Assembly (NCBI RefSeq): GCF_001653195.1
Contig: NZ_JXBB01000023.1
Location: 124,001-188,000 of the forward strand
DNA from: Hydrogenibacillus schlegelii
GTDB lineage: Bacteria > Bacillota > Bacilli > Thermicanales > DSM-22653
Reading direction: 5' to 3'
Length of the DNA stretch: 64,000 nucleotides
Below the pieces are notes generated by a model that searched no databases, was not told the DNA's origin, and worked only from the letters and a program-made list of their open reading frames with translations. Both the position numbers and the translations under genes were made by a program. Positions 1 to 8,519 of this stretch are shown here, piece by piece. Within the stretch, counting starts at the first letter, position 1, and each line of letters begins with the position of its first letter.

Positions 1-185
1 GGGTCTCCTAGGCGCCGCTTCAGCCCTCGGACGGGCCGAACGCCCGGTCGGGCGCCAACCCGCGCGGCGAACGCCCGGGAACGTCCGGTCCGCCCGCCGG
101 GCCGGATCGGCCGGTCGGTCATCCGGCCGCCGGCGGGCCGGAGGGCGAGATGGAGGCACGGGACGAGAGGAAGGAGGCATGGGCG

Positions 186-1379
186 ATGCGGGACGTCGTC
201 ATCGTCGCCGGGAAGCGGACGCCGTTCGGGCGCTTTCAGGGGGCGCTCAAGCCCTTAAGGGCCGTCGAGCTCGGGGCCGCGGCGATTCGGGCCGCCCTCG
301 AGGAGGCCGGCGTGGACGGCGCCGACGTCGACGAAGTGCTCATGGGCATGGTGCTCACCGCCGGCGCCGGCCAGATCCCGTCCCGGCAGGCGGCCCGCCT
401 GGCGGGGCTTCCGTGGTCGACGCCGTCGGTGACGGTGAACAAAGTGTGCGCCTCGGGGCTCAAGGCCGTCACCCTGGGCGCCCAGAGCATCAAGGCCGGC
501 GACGCCGACGTCGTCGTCGCCGGCGGCATGGAGTCGATGTCGAACGTGCCGTACGCCGTCCCCCGGGCACGGGAAGGCCTCCGGATGGGCGACGGCGTGC
601 TCCTCGACCTGATGGTCTACGACGGGCTCACGTGCGCCTTCCACGGCGTCCACATGGCCCAGCACACGAACCGCGTCGCGCGGGAGTACCGCGTGAGCCG
701 GGAAGCGCAGGACGCCTTCGCCCTCGAAAGCCACCGCCGGGCGGTTCGGGCGACGGAGGAAGGGAAGTTCGCCGAAGAGATCGTCCCGGTCGCCGTCCCG
801 CAGCCGAAGGGGGGCACGGTCCGGGTCGAGCGGGACGAGGCGCCGCGGCCCGACACGAGTCTCGAAAAGCTCCGGGCGCTTGCGCCGGTCTTCGACGCCG
901 ACGGGACGATCACCGCCGGGAACGCCCCCGGGGTGAACGACGGCGCCGCCGCCCTCGTCCTCATGAGCGGCGAGGCGGCGGCGGAGCGGGGGGTGCGTCC
1001 GCTGGCCCGTCTCGTCGGCTACGCCCAGGTGGCGGAAGAGGCGCCGTACATCGCCACCGCCCCCGCCCGGGCGATCGAGCGGCTGCTCCAGAAGACCGGC
1101 CTTCGCCTGTCCGACATCGCCGTCCTCGAGATCAACGAGGCGTTCGCCGCGGTGCCGATCATCTCCGGGCGGCTTTTGGGTCTGACCGACGAGGACTTCG
1201 CCGATCGCCTCAATCCGAACGGCGGCGCCGTCGCCCTCGGGCACCCGATCGGCGCAAGCGGCGCCCGGATTCTCCTGACGCTCATCCGGGAGCTTCGGCG
1301 CCGGGGCGGCGGTTACGGCATCGCCGCCATCTGCAGCGGCTCCGCCCAGGGCGACGCCGTCCTCGTCCGGGTCGACTGA
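186..1379 (+). CDS. Acetyl-CoA acetyltransferase (thiolase)
   Basis: This 397-residue protein is a thiolase that condenses two acetyl-CoA or cleaves 3-ketoacyl-CoA in the cytosol. The acyl-accepting cysteine is seen as Cys88 in [12 protein letters not shown]. The catalytic histidine is His353 in GHPIGASG, and the second cysteine is Cys383 in CSGSAQGDA; that last motif is less glycine-rich than the usual CxGGGxG. The ATG at 186 was chosen because AAGGAGG (171-177) sits 8 bases upstream and the protein then begins MRDVVIVAG, as in the family; an ATG at 150 is in frame but lacks a good site. The next gene is a TetR regulator, which suggests joint control of acyl-CoA metabolism. Biosynthetic versus degradative use cannot be told from sequence. 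Confidence 0.93.
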   Translation: MRDVVIVAGKRTPFGRFQGALKPLRAVELGAAAIRAALEEAGVDGADVDEVLMGMVLTAGAGQIPSRQAARLAGLPWSTPSVTVNKVCASGLKAVTLGAQSIKAGDADVVVAGGMESMSNVPYAVPRAREGLRMGDGVLLDLMVYDGLTCAFHGVHMAQHTNRVAREYRVSREAQDAFALESHRRAVRATEEGKFAEEIVPVAVPQPKGGTVRVERDEAPRPDTSLEKLRALAPVFDADGTITAGNAPGVNDGAAALVLMSGEAAAERGVRPLARLVGYAQVAEEAPYIATAPARAIERLLQKTGLRLSDIAVLEINEAFAAVPIISGRLLGLTDEDFADRLNPNGGAVALGHPIGASGARILLTLIRELRRRGGGYGIAAICSGSAQGDAVLVRVD

Positions 1380-1466
1380 CGCCCGTCGTCCGGCGCGGTC
1401 GACGGGCGACCGCGGCCCGGCGGGCATCGCCCGCGGCGGGCGTCCGACCGCAAAGGAGGGGTGGCC

Positions 1467-2165
1467 GTGAGCGGCCCGAAGGACATCCCGACGTTCGTCA
1501 AGGACGAACGGCTGGTGGAGATGCGCCGGGAGCAGATCGTCCGGGCCGCCGTCCGCCTGTTTATCGAAAAAGGGTTTCACCGGACGACGACCCGGGAGAT
1601 CGCCCAGGCGTCTCGCTTCAGCATCGGCACGCTGTACGAGTACATCTCGTCCAAGGAAGACGTCCTCTACCTCGTCTGCTACGACATCAACGCCCGGATG
1701 CGGGAAGGGTTAGAGCCGCTGGAGGCGCTCGAGGCGCCGCCGGACGCGCTCCTTCGGCTGGCCATCGAGCGGCTCATCCGGGTCGTCGACGCCATGGACG
1801 ACGAGGTGCTCCTCATCTACCAGGAGTCGAAGTCGCTCCTTCCGGAAGCGCTCAAGGACGTCCTCCGGCGGGAGGCGGAGATCGTCGCCTTCTTCGCCCG
1901 CCTGCTTCGGGCCGGCCGGGCGCAGGGGGTGTTTCGCATCGCCGAGGAGGACATCGACCTCATGGCGGAAAACATCGTGGTCCTGGCGGAGATGTGGGCG
2001 TTTCGCCGCTGGGCGCTTCGCAAACAATATTCGATCGAGCGGTTTATCGCCACCCAGACGCGGCTCCTTCTGGGCGAGCTCGGCGTCCCGGCGGAAAGCG
2101 GCCGGCCGGCGGAGGGACGGCCCGCTGCGGCGGGACCGTCAGACGTCCGGTCGGCGGAGGATTGA
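1467..2165 (+). CDS. TetR/AcrR-family transcriptional regulator (FadR-like)
   Basis: This 232-residue one-component repressor has the TetR helix-turn-helix near the N-terminus: REQIVRAAVRLFIEKGFHRT is followed by TTTREIAQASRFSIGTLYEY. The remainder is a helical ligand domain. The GTG at 1467 was chosen because AAAGGAGGG (1452-1460) is 6 bases upstream; the GTG at 1461 would abut the site. The C-terminal 25 or so residues are Ala/Gly/Pro-rich. It resembles B. subtilis FadR-type regulators of fatty acid degradation, and its position after a thiolase supports that. The effector and operator are not identified. Confidence 0.85.
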   Translation: MSGPKDIPTFVKDERLVEMRREQIVRAAVRLFIEKGFHRTTTREIAQASRFSIGTLYEYISSKEDVLYLVCYDINARMREGLEPLEALEAPPDALLRLAIERLIRVVDAMDDEVLLIYQESKSLLPEALKDVLRREAEIVAFFARLLRAGRAQGVFRIAEEDIDLMAENIVVLAEMWAFRRWALRKQYSIERFIATQTRLLLGELGVPAESGRPAEGRPAAAGPSDVRSAED

Positions 2166-2209
2166 CGGCCCGGCGCTTGCGGATAGAATGAAAAAGCGGA
2201 GGGATGCCG

Positions 2210-2707
2210 ATGACAGGCGGCCGCGTGGAAGCGGAAGACGTCCGGGAGACGGCGATGATCGACCTCGCCCATCGCCTGCTTTTGGAGCACGGCTCGGCGC
2301 TCAACTTTCGCGAGCTGTTTCGCCGCATCGCGGAGCTCAAGGGGTTTCCGCCGGAAGAACACGACCGCTGGCTCGTCCAGTTTTACACCGACCTCAATAC
2401 CGACGGCCGCTTCGTGAGCTTGAGCGACGGCGAGTGGGGGCTTAAGGCCTGGTACCCGACGGAGCAGTACGAAGACGGCGCCCAGTATCTCGCCCTCATC
2501 GGCGACGAGCTCGACGAGGAGCTCGACGTCCTCGGCGAGGAGGAAGAGGGCCTCGGCCTCGAGGAAGAGGAGGAGCGCCTCGACCTCGACGACGAGGAAC
2601 TCCTCGACGACGAAGGGCTGGACGAAGCCTTAGACGACCTCGATCCCCTCGAGGACGAGCCTCTGGGCGGCGACGAGCTGCTTGCAGAGGACGAGGAAAA
2701 CCACTAA
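2210..2707 (+). CDS. rpoE: DNA-directed RNA polymerase subunit delta
   Basis: This 165-residue protein is the delta subunit of Gram-positive RNA polymerase, which promotes enzyme recycling and transcription specificity. The N-terminal winged-helix (HARE-HTH) part includes LNFRELFRRIAEL and DGRFVSLSDGEWGLKAWYPTE. From about residue 95 on the protein is almost only Asp, Glu and Leu, the disordered acidic tail typical of delta. The ATG at 2210 lies 6 bases after GCGGAGGG; an ATG at 2204 touches the site. It is followed directly by pyrG, as in Bacillus, and the pyrG promoter is embedded in its 3' end. Confidence 0.93.
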   Translation: MTGGRVEAEDVRETAMIDLAHRLLLEHGSALNFRELFRRIAELKGFPPEEHDRWLVQFYTDLNTDGRFVSLSDGEWGLKAWYPTEQYEDGAQYLALIGDELDEELDVLGEEEEGLGLEEEEERLDLDDEELLDDEGLDEALDDLDPLEDEPLGGDELLAEDEENH

Positions 2708-2710
2708 AAT
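2682..2710 (+). promoter_or_regulatory. pyrG promoter inside the rpoE 3' end
   Basis: TTGCAG (2682-2687) and TAAAAT (2705-2710) are separated by 17 bases, a sigma-A type promoter. Seven bases after the -10 box the sequence is GGGC (2718-2721), the same initial transcribed sequence that B. subtilis pyrG uses for CTP-sensitive G addition. The assignment of the start site is inference. Confidence 0.65.
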
Positions 2711-2717
2711 AGGCGAA

Positions 2718-2774
2718 GGGCATCGGGAAAAGCAAACGCCCCCGCGGGCGCTTTTGCTTTTCTTTTATTTTTTT
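2718..2774 (+). terminator. pyrG leader attenuator (rpoE/pyrG intergenic terminator)
   Basis: A stem of 14 pairs with a two-base bulge is formed by 2728-2741 and 2746-2761, with loop CCGC, followed by a T-rich run to 2774. The ascending arm and loop carry CCCCC (2739-2743). In B. subtilis pyrG, low CTP makes polymerase stutter G residues onto a 5' GGGC transcript, and the poly-G pairs with a C-rich segment of the terminator to block it. The parts needed for that mechanism are present here (GGGC at 2718, CCCCC in the stem). The element would also end rpoE transcripts. Confidence 0.75.
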
Positions 2775-2818
2775 GGGCGGATTTCTGGGTGGATTATGGA
2801 CGGAAAGGACCGCGCGCC

Positions 2819-4480
2819 ATGAACGATCCGCGTTCGACCCGTTTCATCTTCGTCACCGGCGGCGTCACCTCGTCCCTCGGGAAGGGCATCACCGCCGCCT
2901 CCATCGGCCGCCTCCTGAAAAGCCGCGGCTTCCGGGTGGCGATCATGAAGCTCGACCCGTACATCAACGTCGATCCCGGCACGATGAACCCCTACCAGCA
3001 CGGCGAGGTGTTCGTCACCGGGGACGGGGCGGAGACGGACCTCGACCTCGGCCACTACGAGCGGTTCATCGACCTCGAACTCACGCACCTTTCCAGCGTC
3101 ACCGCCGGGAAGATCTACGCCAGCGTCATCGCCAAGGAGCGTCGCGGGGACTACCGGGGGGAGACGGTGCAGGTCATCCCCCACGTGACGAACGAGATCA
3201 AAAGCCGCATCTACGCCCTGGCTGACGAAAGCCGGCCCGATTTTCTCATCGCCGAGATCGGCGGCACCGTCGGCGACATCGAGTCGCTGCCGTTTCTGGA
3301 GGCGGTGCGGCAGATCCGGCACGAGGTCGGCCGCGGAAAGACGGCGGTCGTCCACGTGACGCTCGTGCCGTACCTCAAGGCCGCCGGCGAGCTCAAGACG
3401 AAGCCGACGCAGCACAGCGTCAAGGAACTCCGGAGCATCGGCATCCAGCCGACGGTCATCGTCTGCCGGGCGGACCGATCGCTGCCGCCGGAGGTCAAGG
3501 AAAAAATTGCCCTGTTTGCCGACATCGAGGCTCGGGCGGTCGTCGAGGCGGTCGACGCCGAGACGCCGTATGAAGTGCCGCTCCTTCTCCAAAAGGAGGG
3601 GCTCGACGACGCGATCCTCGCCCATTTTCACCTCGCGGCGCCGCCGGCGGACCTCGCCGAGTGGGCCCGGCTCGTCGAACGGTTAAAACGGCCGGAGACG
3701 GCCGTCGAGATCGCCCTCGTCGGCAAGTACGTCGCCCTCCACGACGCCTACTTGAGCCTCGTCGAAGCGCTGAAGCACGCCGGATGTGCCCTCGGCGCCG
3801 AGGTCCGGCTGCGCTGGGTGGCGGCGGAGGCCCTCGAGGCGGGCGGCGAGGGGGAGGCCTTGGCCGGCGTCGCCGGCATCCTCGTCCCCGGCGGCTCCGG
3901 CGATCGAGGCGCCGAGGGGAAGATCCGGGCGATCCGCTACGCCCGGGAGGCGGGCGTGCCGTTTCTGGGCATCGGTCTCGGGATGCAGCTTGCGGCGGTC
4001 GAATACGCCCGGCACGTCCTCGGCTTTCCGCGGGCCGGGAGCGTCGAGGTCGATCCGGCGGCGGACCCGGCGGTCGTCGTTCCGGTCCGTCCGGCGGCCG
4101 ACGGGGAAGATCCCCGGAGCGCCTTATGCCTCGGGAACGTCGCCCTTTCTTTCGCGCCGGGGTCGCGCCTTCAAGCGGCATACGGCGCCGAAAGGGGCGT
4201 CGAGCGGGTCCGGCACCGGTTCGCCCTGAACCCGGCGCTCACCGATGTCCTGTTCGGCGGCGAACTTCGGGTCGCCGCCACCGGCCAGGGCCGGGTGCAG
4301 GCGCTCGAGCTTCCGTCGCACCCGTGGTACGTGGCGACGCTCTATCATCCGGAATTCACCTCCCGCCTCAACCGCCCGAATCCCCTCATCCGGGCGTTTC
4401 TCGCCGCCGCCCTCGAGCATCGCTTTTTCGCCTCCGAACCGCCTTCGGCTTCGAAAGGAGCGGCCGGCCGGTCAGAGTGA
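2819..4480 (+). CDS. pyrG: CTP synthase with degenerate glutaminase domain
   Basis: This 553-residue protein converts UTP to CTP with ATP and ammonia. The N-terminal synthase domain is intact, with TGGVTSSLGKGITAASIG, the DPYINVDPGTMNPYQHGE loop and GGTVGDIESLPF. The C-terminal class I amidotransferase domain is altered. The nucleophile motif normally reads GICLGMQ, but here it is GIGLGMQ, with Gly386 encoded by GGT at 3974-3976. The oxyanion-hole GGFG reads GGSG (Ser360), and the usual MRLG reads LCLG. His510 and Glu512 (HPEF) remain. The enzyme should use free ammonia but not hydrolyse glutamine; that is inference. The start is ATG 2819 after GAAAGGA, giving the usual length. Confidence 0.93.
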   Translation: MNDPRSTRFIFVTGGVTSSLGKGITAASIGRLLKSRGFRVAIMKLDPYINVDPGTMNPYQHGEVFVTGDGAETDLDLGHYERFIDLELTHLSSVTAGKIYASVIAKERRGDYRGETVQVIPHVTNEIKSRIYALADESRPDFLIAEIGGTVGDIESLPFLEAVRQIRHEVGRGKTAVVHVTLVPYLKAAGELKTKPTQHSVKELRSIGIQPTVIVCRADRSLPPEVKEKIALFADIEARAVVEAVDAETPYEVPLLLQKEGLDDAILAHFHLAAPPADLAEWARLVERLKRPETAVEIALVGKYVALHDAYLSLVEALKHAGCALGAEVRLRWVAAEALEAGGEGEALAGVAGILVPGGSGDRGAEGKIRAIRYAREAGVPFLGIGLGMQLAAVEYARHVLGFPRAGSVEVDPAADPAVVVPVRPAADGEDPRSALCLGNVALSFAPGSRLQAAYGAERGVERVRHRFALNPALTDVLFGGELRVAATGQGRVQALELPSHPWYVATLYHPEFTSRLNRPNPLIRAFLAAALEHRFFASEPPSASKGAAGRSE

Positions 4481-4496
4481 CCGGCCGGCTTTTTTC
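4462..4496 (+). terminator. pyrG terminator overlapping the stop codon
   Basis: GCCGGCCGGTCA and TGACCGGCCGGC form a perfect 12-bp stem with loop GAG, followed by six T. The pyrG stop TGA (4478-4480) is part of the descending arm. Confidence 0.9.
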
Positions 4497-4545
4497 GCCT
4501 GCCCCCTTCTCCCGCGCCGCCGTACCCGAAAACTCCTTTTTGCGG

Positions 4546-4551
4546 TATAAT
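4546..4551 (+). promoter_or_regulatory. -10 box upstream of spo0F
   Basis: A perfect TATAAT follows a T-run 55 bases before the spo0F start. No good -35 hexamer is visible 16-18 bases upstream. In B. subtilis spo0F also has a sigma-H promoter; I could not find a convincing one here. Confidence 0.45.
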
Positions 4552-4606
4552 TCTTTTCGGGAGCGGTTGAATCTGACCGCGGCCGGCGGTGAAGGGGGGG
4601 AAGGCG

Positions 4607-4978
4607 GTGGCGGACATCTTGGTGGTGGACGATCAGGCGGGCATTCGCCTTCTGCTGAAGGAGATCCTCGAACGCCAGGGGCATACGGTTCATCTGGCGG
4701 CGGACGGCCGGGAAGCCCTCGGCGCCATCCGGGCGCATCAGGGGTCGTTCGATCTCATCCTGCTGGACATGAAGCTCCCGGGCCAAAGCGGCCTCGAGGT
4801 GCTTCGCGCCTTGCGGAACGAGGGGTTAAAGGTCCCGGTGATCGTCATGTCCGCCTACGGAGACGTCGAGCAGATCCACGAGGCGCGGCGCCTCGGCGTC
4901 GAGACGTATCTCGCCAAGCCGTTTGACATCGCCGAGCTTTCGCACGAGGTGGCCCGGCACCTCTCGCCGGCCGTCTGA
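4607..4978 (+). CDS. spo0F: Sporulation response regulator Spo0F
   Basis: This 123-residue stand-alone receiver domain is the phosphorelay intermediate that takes phosphate from sporulation kinases and passes it to Spo0B. Visible residues are the acidic pair Asp8-Asp9, the phospho-acceptor Asp54 in LILLDMKLPG, Ser82 in VIVMSAYG, and Lys104 in YLAKPFDI, which is nearly identical to the B. subtilis AKPFDI segment. There is no output domain. The GTG at 4607 follows a GGGGGGAAGG site; upstream in-frame GTG 4589 would add six non-conserved residues. It sits between pyrG and fba, the same place as in B. subtilis. Confidence 0.93.
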   Translation: MADILVVDDQAGIRLLLKEILERQGHTVHLAADGREALGAIRAHQGSFDLILLDMKLPGQSGLEVLRALRNEGLKVPVIVMSAYGDVEQIHEARRLGVETYLAKPFDIAELSHEVARHLSPAV

Positions 4979-5000
4979 TCCGGCCCGCCGGACCGGTCTT

Positions 5001-5049
5001 TGGCCGATCCGCCGCCCGGTCGATCAGGCGGCCATTTTTGTTGTATAAT
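5001..5049 (+). promoter_or_regulatory. Weak terminator of spo0F fused to the fba -10 box
   Basis: TGGCCG (5001-5006) and CGGCCA (5029-5034) can pair over an imperfect interior, followed by TTTTT. TATAAT (5044-5049) begins within 10 bases of the T-run. A clear -35 is not visible. The terminator is the less certain of the two. Confidence 0.45.
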
Positions 5050-5163
5050 AAGGTTATCATCATAAGGGCACAATCGACCGATCGCCCGGGCGGGCGCCGG
5101 ATCGGATCGGGCCGACCCCCGCCGGCGCCGAGCGCGGGGACGGTGGGGAGGAGAAGGTGCGCG

Positions 5164-6018
5164 ATGCCGCTCGTTGCGATGACGGAACTCATGCGGCGGG
5201 CAAAGCGGGAGCGGTTTGCCGTCGGGCAATTTAACATGAACAACCTCGAATTCGTGCAGGCGATCATGGAGGCGGCGGAGCTCGAGCGGGCGCCGTTGAT
5301 CTTCGGCGTGAGCGAGGGCGCCCTCAAGTACATGGGGGAGCGCTACGTCGTGGCCCTCGCCCGGGCGGCGGCGGAAGGAAGCGACATCCCGGTCGTCCTC
5401 CACCTCGACCACGGGTCGAGCTTTGAAAGCGTGATGCGGGCGATCCGGGCCGGCTTTACGTCGGTCATGTTCGACGGTTCGCATCTTCCCTTCGAAGAGA
5501 ACGTCCGCCTGACGCGGGAGATCGTTCGGGTGGCCCACGCGATGGGCGTCTCCGTCGAAGGGGAGATCGGCCGAATCGGCGGCGTCGAAGATGACCTTTC
5601 GGTCGAGGACGAGGAGGCGCAGATCACCCGGCCGGAGGAGGCGATCCGCTTCTTCGAAGAGACGGGCGTCGACGCGCTGGCGATCTCCGTCGGCACGGCC
5701 CACGGGATCTACAAAGGGCGGCCGAAGATCCGCTTCCACGTCATCGAGGCGGTCGCCCGGGCGATCGAGGCGCCGATCGTCCTCCACGGCGGCTCCGGCG
5801 TGCCGGAAGAAGACGTTCGGCAGGCGATCGCCCTCGGCGTCGGGAAGATCAACGTCAACACGGAAAACCAGGTCGCGATGACCGAAACGATCAAACGGAT
5901 CTTTGCCGAAAAGCCGGACGTCTACGACCCCCGCAAATACCTGGGGCCGGCCCGGGACGCGATGCGAGAGGTCGTCCGGGCGAAGATGCGGCTTTTCGGT
6001 TCGAGCGGAAAAGCCTGA
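5164..6018 (+). CDS. fba: Class II fructose-bisphosphate aldolase
   Basis: This 284-residue zinc-dependent aldolase interconverts fructose 1,6-bisphosphate with dihydroxyacetone phosphate and glyceraldehyde 3-phosphate. Signature pieces are VLHLDHGSS (Asp82, His83), VEGEIGRIGG, GTAHGIYKG and VLHGGSGVP, which supply the metal and substrate ligands. The ATG at 5164 follows GGGGAGGAGAAG and gives the family N-terminus MPLVAMTELM. A longer in-frame start at 5038 would include the promoter region and was rejected. With tal and glpX downstream it forms a sugar-phosphate cluster that serves gluconeogenesis and, in an autotroph, carbon fixation. Confidence 0.95.
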   Translation: MPLVAMTELMRRAKRERFAVGQFNMNNLEFVQAIMEAAELERAPLIFGVSEGALKYMGERYVVALARAAAEGSDIPVVLHLDHGSSFESVMRAIRAGFTSVMFDGSHLPFEENVRLTREIVRVAHAMGVSVEGEIGRIGGVEDDLSVEDEEAQITRPEEAIRFFEETGVDALAISVGTAHGIYKGRPKIRFHVIEAVARAIEAPIVLHGGSGVPEEDVRQAIALGVGKINVNTENQVAMTETIKRIFAEKPDVYDPRKYLGPARDAMREVVRAKMRLFGSSGKA

Positions 6019-6020
6019 CC

Positions 6021-6057
6021 GGGGAGGTGAAGCCCGGCGAAGCCGGGCGCGTCGGTG
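6021..6057 (+). promoter_or_regulatory. Hairpin between the Shine-Dalgarno sequence and GTG start of tal
   Basis: GGGGAGG (6021-6027) is the only ribosome site before the GTG at 6055, and it is 27 bases away. Between them GCCCGGC (6032-6038) and GCCGGGC (6042-6048) form a perfect 7-bp stem with a GAA loop. Folding it leaves about 10 unpaired bases between site and start. No other in-frame start lies in between, and an in-frame TGA stands at 6028. Confidence 0.65.
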
Positions 6058-6735
6058 AAGCTCTTTTTGGATTCCGCCAACATCGAGGAGATCCGGGAAG
6101 CCCACGCCCTCGGCGTCTTAAGCGGCGTGACGACGAATCCGACGCTCGTGGCCAAGGAAGGGCGGGATTTTCACACCGTCATCAAGGAGATCATCGGCAT
6201 CGTGAGCGGCCCCGTGAGCGCCGAGGTCATCGCCACCGACGCCGACGGGATGGTCGAGGAAGGGAAGCGGCTCTTTGAACTCGGCCCGAACGTCGTCATC
6301 AAGGTGCCGCTCACGAAAGAGGGGCTTCGGGCGACGGATCGGCTCGCCCGCCTCGGCATCCCGACGAACGTGACCCTCGTCTTTACGCTGAACCAGGCGC
6401 TCGTCGCCGCCCGGGCCGGGGCGACGTACGTCTCGCCGTTCGTCGGCCGTCTGGACGATATCGGCCACGACGGCATCGCCCTCGTCGAAGACATCGTGCA
6501 GGTGTTCGAGCGGCACCACCTCGACACCGAGGTCATCGCCGCGAGCATCCGCCACCCGGAGCACGTCGCCCGAGCGGCCCGGGCCGGGGCGCATATCGCC
6601 ACCGTCCCCTACGCCGTCTTGATGAAGCTGATCGAGCACCCGCTCACGGCTCAGGGGCTCGAGCGGTTTCTGGCCGACTGGCGCCGGGCCCGAGGCGCGG
6701 AGCCCGTCCCGGGCGCCGGCCCGAAAGGAGGATGA
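6055..6735 (+). CDS. tal: Transaldolase / fructose-6-phosphate aldolase family
   Basis: This 226-residue small-type (TalC/YwjH) transaldolase transfers a three-carbon dihydroxyacetone unit in the non-oxidative pentose phosphate pathway. The Schiff-base lysine is Lys83 in NVVIKVPLT, and [24 protein letters not shown] and [11 protein letters not shown] are conserved. The GTG start is fixed by the family N-terminus [13 protein letters not shown]. It lacks a close Shine-Dalgarno sequence; a hairpin seems to bring a distant one near. Transaldolase rather than true F6P aldolase activity is the usual function for Bacillus homologues; sequence alone does not separate them. Confidence 0.93.
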   Translation: MKLFLDSANIEEIREAHALGVLSGVTTNPTLVAKEGRDFHTVIKEIIGIVSGPVSAEVIATDADGMVEEGKRLFELGPNVVIKVPLTKEGLRATDRLARLGIPTNVTLVFTLNQALVAARAGATYVSPFVGRLDDIGHDGIALVEDIVQVFERHHLDTEVIAASIRHPEHVARAARAGAHIATVPYAVLMKLIEHPLTAQGLERFLADWRRARGAEPVPGAGPKGG

Positions 6736-6738
6736 CGG

Positions 6739-7425
6739 ATGGCGCTCTGGCTGTTTCCCTTGCTCGCGGTGTTCATCAGCCTGTTTTTCGCCCTCGACGT
6801 CTTCCGCGCCTGGCAAAAAAGGCGGCGGCCGTCCGACGGGCTGTTTGCCCTGTCGCTCTTCCTCTTTGCGGCGGCCGCCTTCGGCGAATTTTATGGAAGC
6901 GCTTTCGGATGGAACCCGGTGATGTACAAGATTTATTACTTCCCGGCGATCGCCCTCGTCGCCTTCATGGCCGCCGGGACGTTGTATGCCCGCGGGTCGA
7001 ACTGGCTGAGCCGCGGGTACCTCATCGCCGCCGTCCTCCTTTCCGCCGCCTTCCTCGTCGCGCTGATCGCGGCGCCGGTCGACCCGGCGATCTGGACGAT
7101 GAAGGGGCCGGTCGGCGGCGAGTTCATGCCGGGTTCGGTGCGGATCTTCAGCCCGCTCCTTTCCGCCGTCGGCGGACTCATCTTGCTCGGGAGCGCGGCG
7201 TATTCCTGGTGGCAGACGCGCCGAGACGGCTTTCTCATCATCTTTGCCGCCGCCCTTGTCTTAAGTTCCGGCGGGGTGCTGGCCAAATACGTCGCCCTGC
7301 CGGAAGTTTTGCCCTTGACGGAGCTCATCGGCATCGCGCTGTATTACGCCGGCATCCTGCGGCTCGGGGCGGCCGCCCGCCGGGCGACGGAGGGCGGGGA
7401 GAAGGCCGCCGGATCGCGGTCGTAG
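6739..7425 (+). CDS. Hypothetical multi-pass membrane protein
   Basis: This 228-residue protein has about seven hydrophobic segments, beginning at LWLFPLLAVFISLFFAL, and a short basic, Gly/Ala-rich C-terminal tail. I recognise no family motif or catalytic residues. AAAGGAGG (6723-6730) precedes the ATG, and the gene begins three bases after tal, so the two are probably cotranscribed. The position between transaldolase and GlpX is not occupied by this gene in B. subtilis, so it gives no functional clue. Confidence 0.75.
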   Translation: MALWLFPLLAVFISLFFALDVFRAWQKRRRPSDGLFALSLFLFAAAAFGEFYGSAFGWNPVMYKIYYFPAIALVAFMAAGTLYARGSNWLSRGYLIAAVLLSAAFLVALIAAPVDPAIWTMKGPVGGEFMPGSVRIFSPLLSAVGGLILLGSAAYSWWQTRRDGFLIIFAAALVLSSGGVLAKYVALPEVLPLTELIGIALYYAGILRLGAAARRATEGGEKAAGSRS

Positions 7426-7494
7426 GGCCGGGCCGCCGAGCGCGAGAACCGGTCGAACCGTAACAGGCCGGAACGCACGGGGGAGGTGCCGGAG

Positions 7495-8466
7495 ATGGAG
7501 CGAAGCCTCACGTTAGAACTCGTCCGGGTGACGGAGGCGGCGGCGATCGCTTCGGCCCGCTGGCTCGGCCGCGGCAAGAAGCACGAAGCGGACGAGGCGG
7601 CGACGAAGGCGATGCGGACCGTCTTCGACACGGTGCCGATGAAAGGCGTCGTCGTCATCGGCGAAGGGGAGATGGACGAGGCGCCGATGCTCTACATCGG
7701 CGAACGGCTCGGCATGGACATCCCCGGCGCGCCGGAGGTCGACGTCGCCGTCGATCCGCTGGAGGGGACGAACATCGTCGCGAACGGCACGTGGAACGCC
7801 CTCGCCGTCGTCGCCGTCGCGGATCGGGGCAATCTCCTGCACGCGCCGGACATGTACATGGAAAAAATCGCCGTGGGTCCGAAGGCCCGGGGGGCGGTGC
7901 ACCTCGACGCGCCGGTGGAAGAAAACCTGAAGGCCGTCGCCCGGGCCCTCGGCAAGGACGTCGAGGACGTCGTCGCCGTCGTCCTCGACCGGCCCCGGCA
8001 CGCCCGGCTGATCGAGGAGATCCGCCGGGCGGGCGCCCGCATCAAGCTGATCCCGGACGGCGACGTGTCGGCCGCGATCCACACCGCCTTTCCCGAATCC
8101 GGCATCGACATCCTCTTCGGCATCGGCGGCGCGCCGGAAGGCGTCATCGCCGCCGTTGCCCTGAAGTGCCTGGGCGGCGATTTTCAAGGTCGCCTCGTGC
8201 CGCAAAGCGACGAGGAGCGGCGGCGGATGCGGGCGATGGGCATCGCCGACGAGCGGCGCATCCTCGCCCTCGACGACCTCGTCAAAGGCGACGACGCGAT
8301 CTTCGCCGCCACCGGCGTCACCGACGGGGAGCTCCTTCGCGGGGTGCGCTTTACCGGCACGTCGGCCCGGACGCACTCCGTCGTCATGCGGTACAAATCC
8401 GGAACGATCCGCTTCATCGAGGCGGAGCACCGGCTGGAACGGAAGCCCGACTTCGTCGTCCGCTGA
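7495..8466 (+). CDS. glpX: Fructose-1,6-bisphosphatase, class II
   Basis: This 323-residue protein hydrolyses fructose 1,6-bisphosphate to fructose 6-phosphate, committing carbon to gluconeogenesis. The metal and substrate motifs [15 protein letters not shown] and [10 protein letters not shown] are clear, and [16 protein letters not shown] and [13 protein letters not shown] match GlpX. The ATG at 7495 is 8 bases after GGGGGAGG; a GTG at 7486 overlaps that site. Length equals B. subtilis GlpX. It forms a functional set with fba and tal upstream. Confidence 0.95.
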   Translation: MERSLTLELVRVTEAAAIASARWLGRGKKHEADEAATKAMRTVFDTVPMKGVVVIGEGEMDEAPMLYIGERLGMDIPGAPEVDVAVDPLEGTNIVANGTWNALAVVAVADRGNLLHAPDMYMEKIAVGPKARGAVHLDAPVEENLKAVARALGKDVEDVVAVVLDRPRHARLIEEIRRAGARIKLIPDGDVSAAIHTAFPESGIDILFGIGGAPEGVIAAVALKCLGGDFQGRLVPQSDEERRRMRAMGIADERRILALDDLVKGDDAIFAATGVTDGELLRGVRFTGTSARTHSVVMRYKSGTIRFIEAEHRLERKPDFVVR

Positions 8467-8519
8467 GTCCGCCGAAGACGGTTCGGCCGAAGGAGGTGCG
8501 GGCGGTCACGGACGTCCCG

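Noticed and set aside
1-185. A gene or RNA upstream of the thiolase
   Set aside because: Only GC-rich sequence with several small inverted repeats; no coding signal or terminator could be supported.
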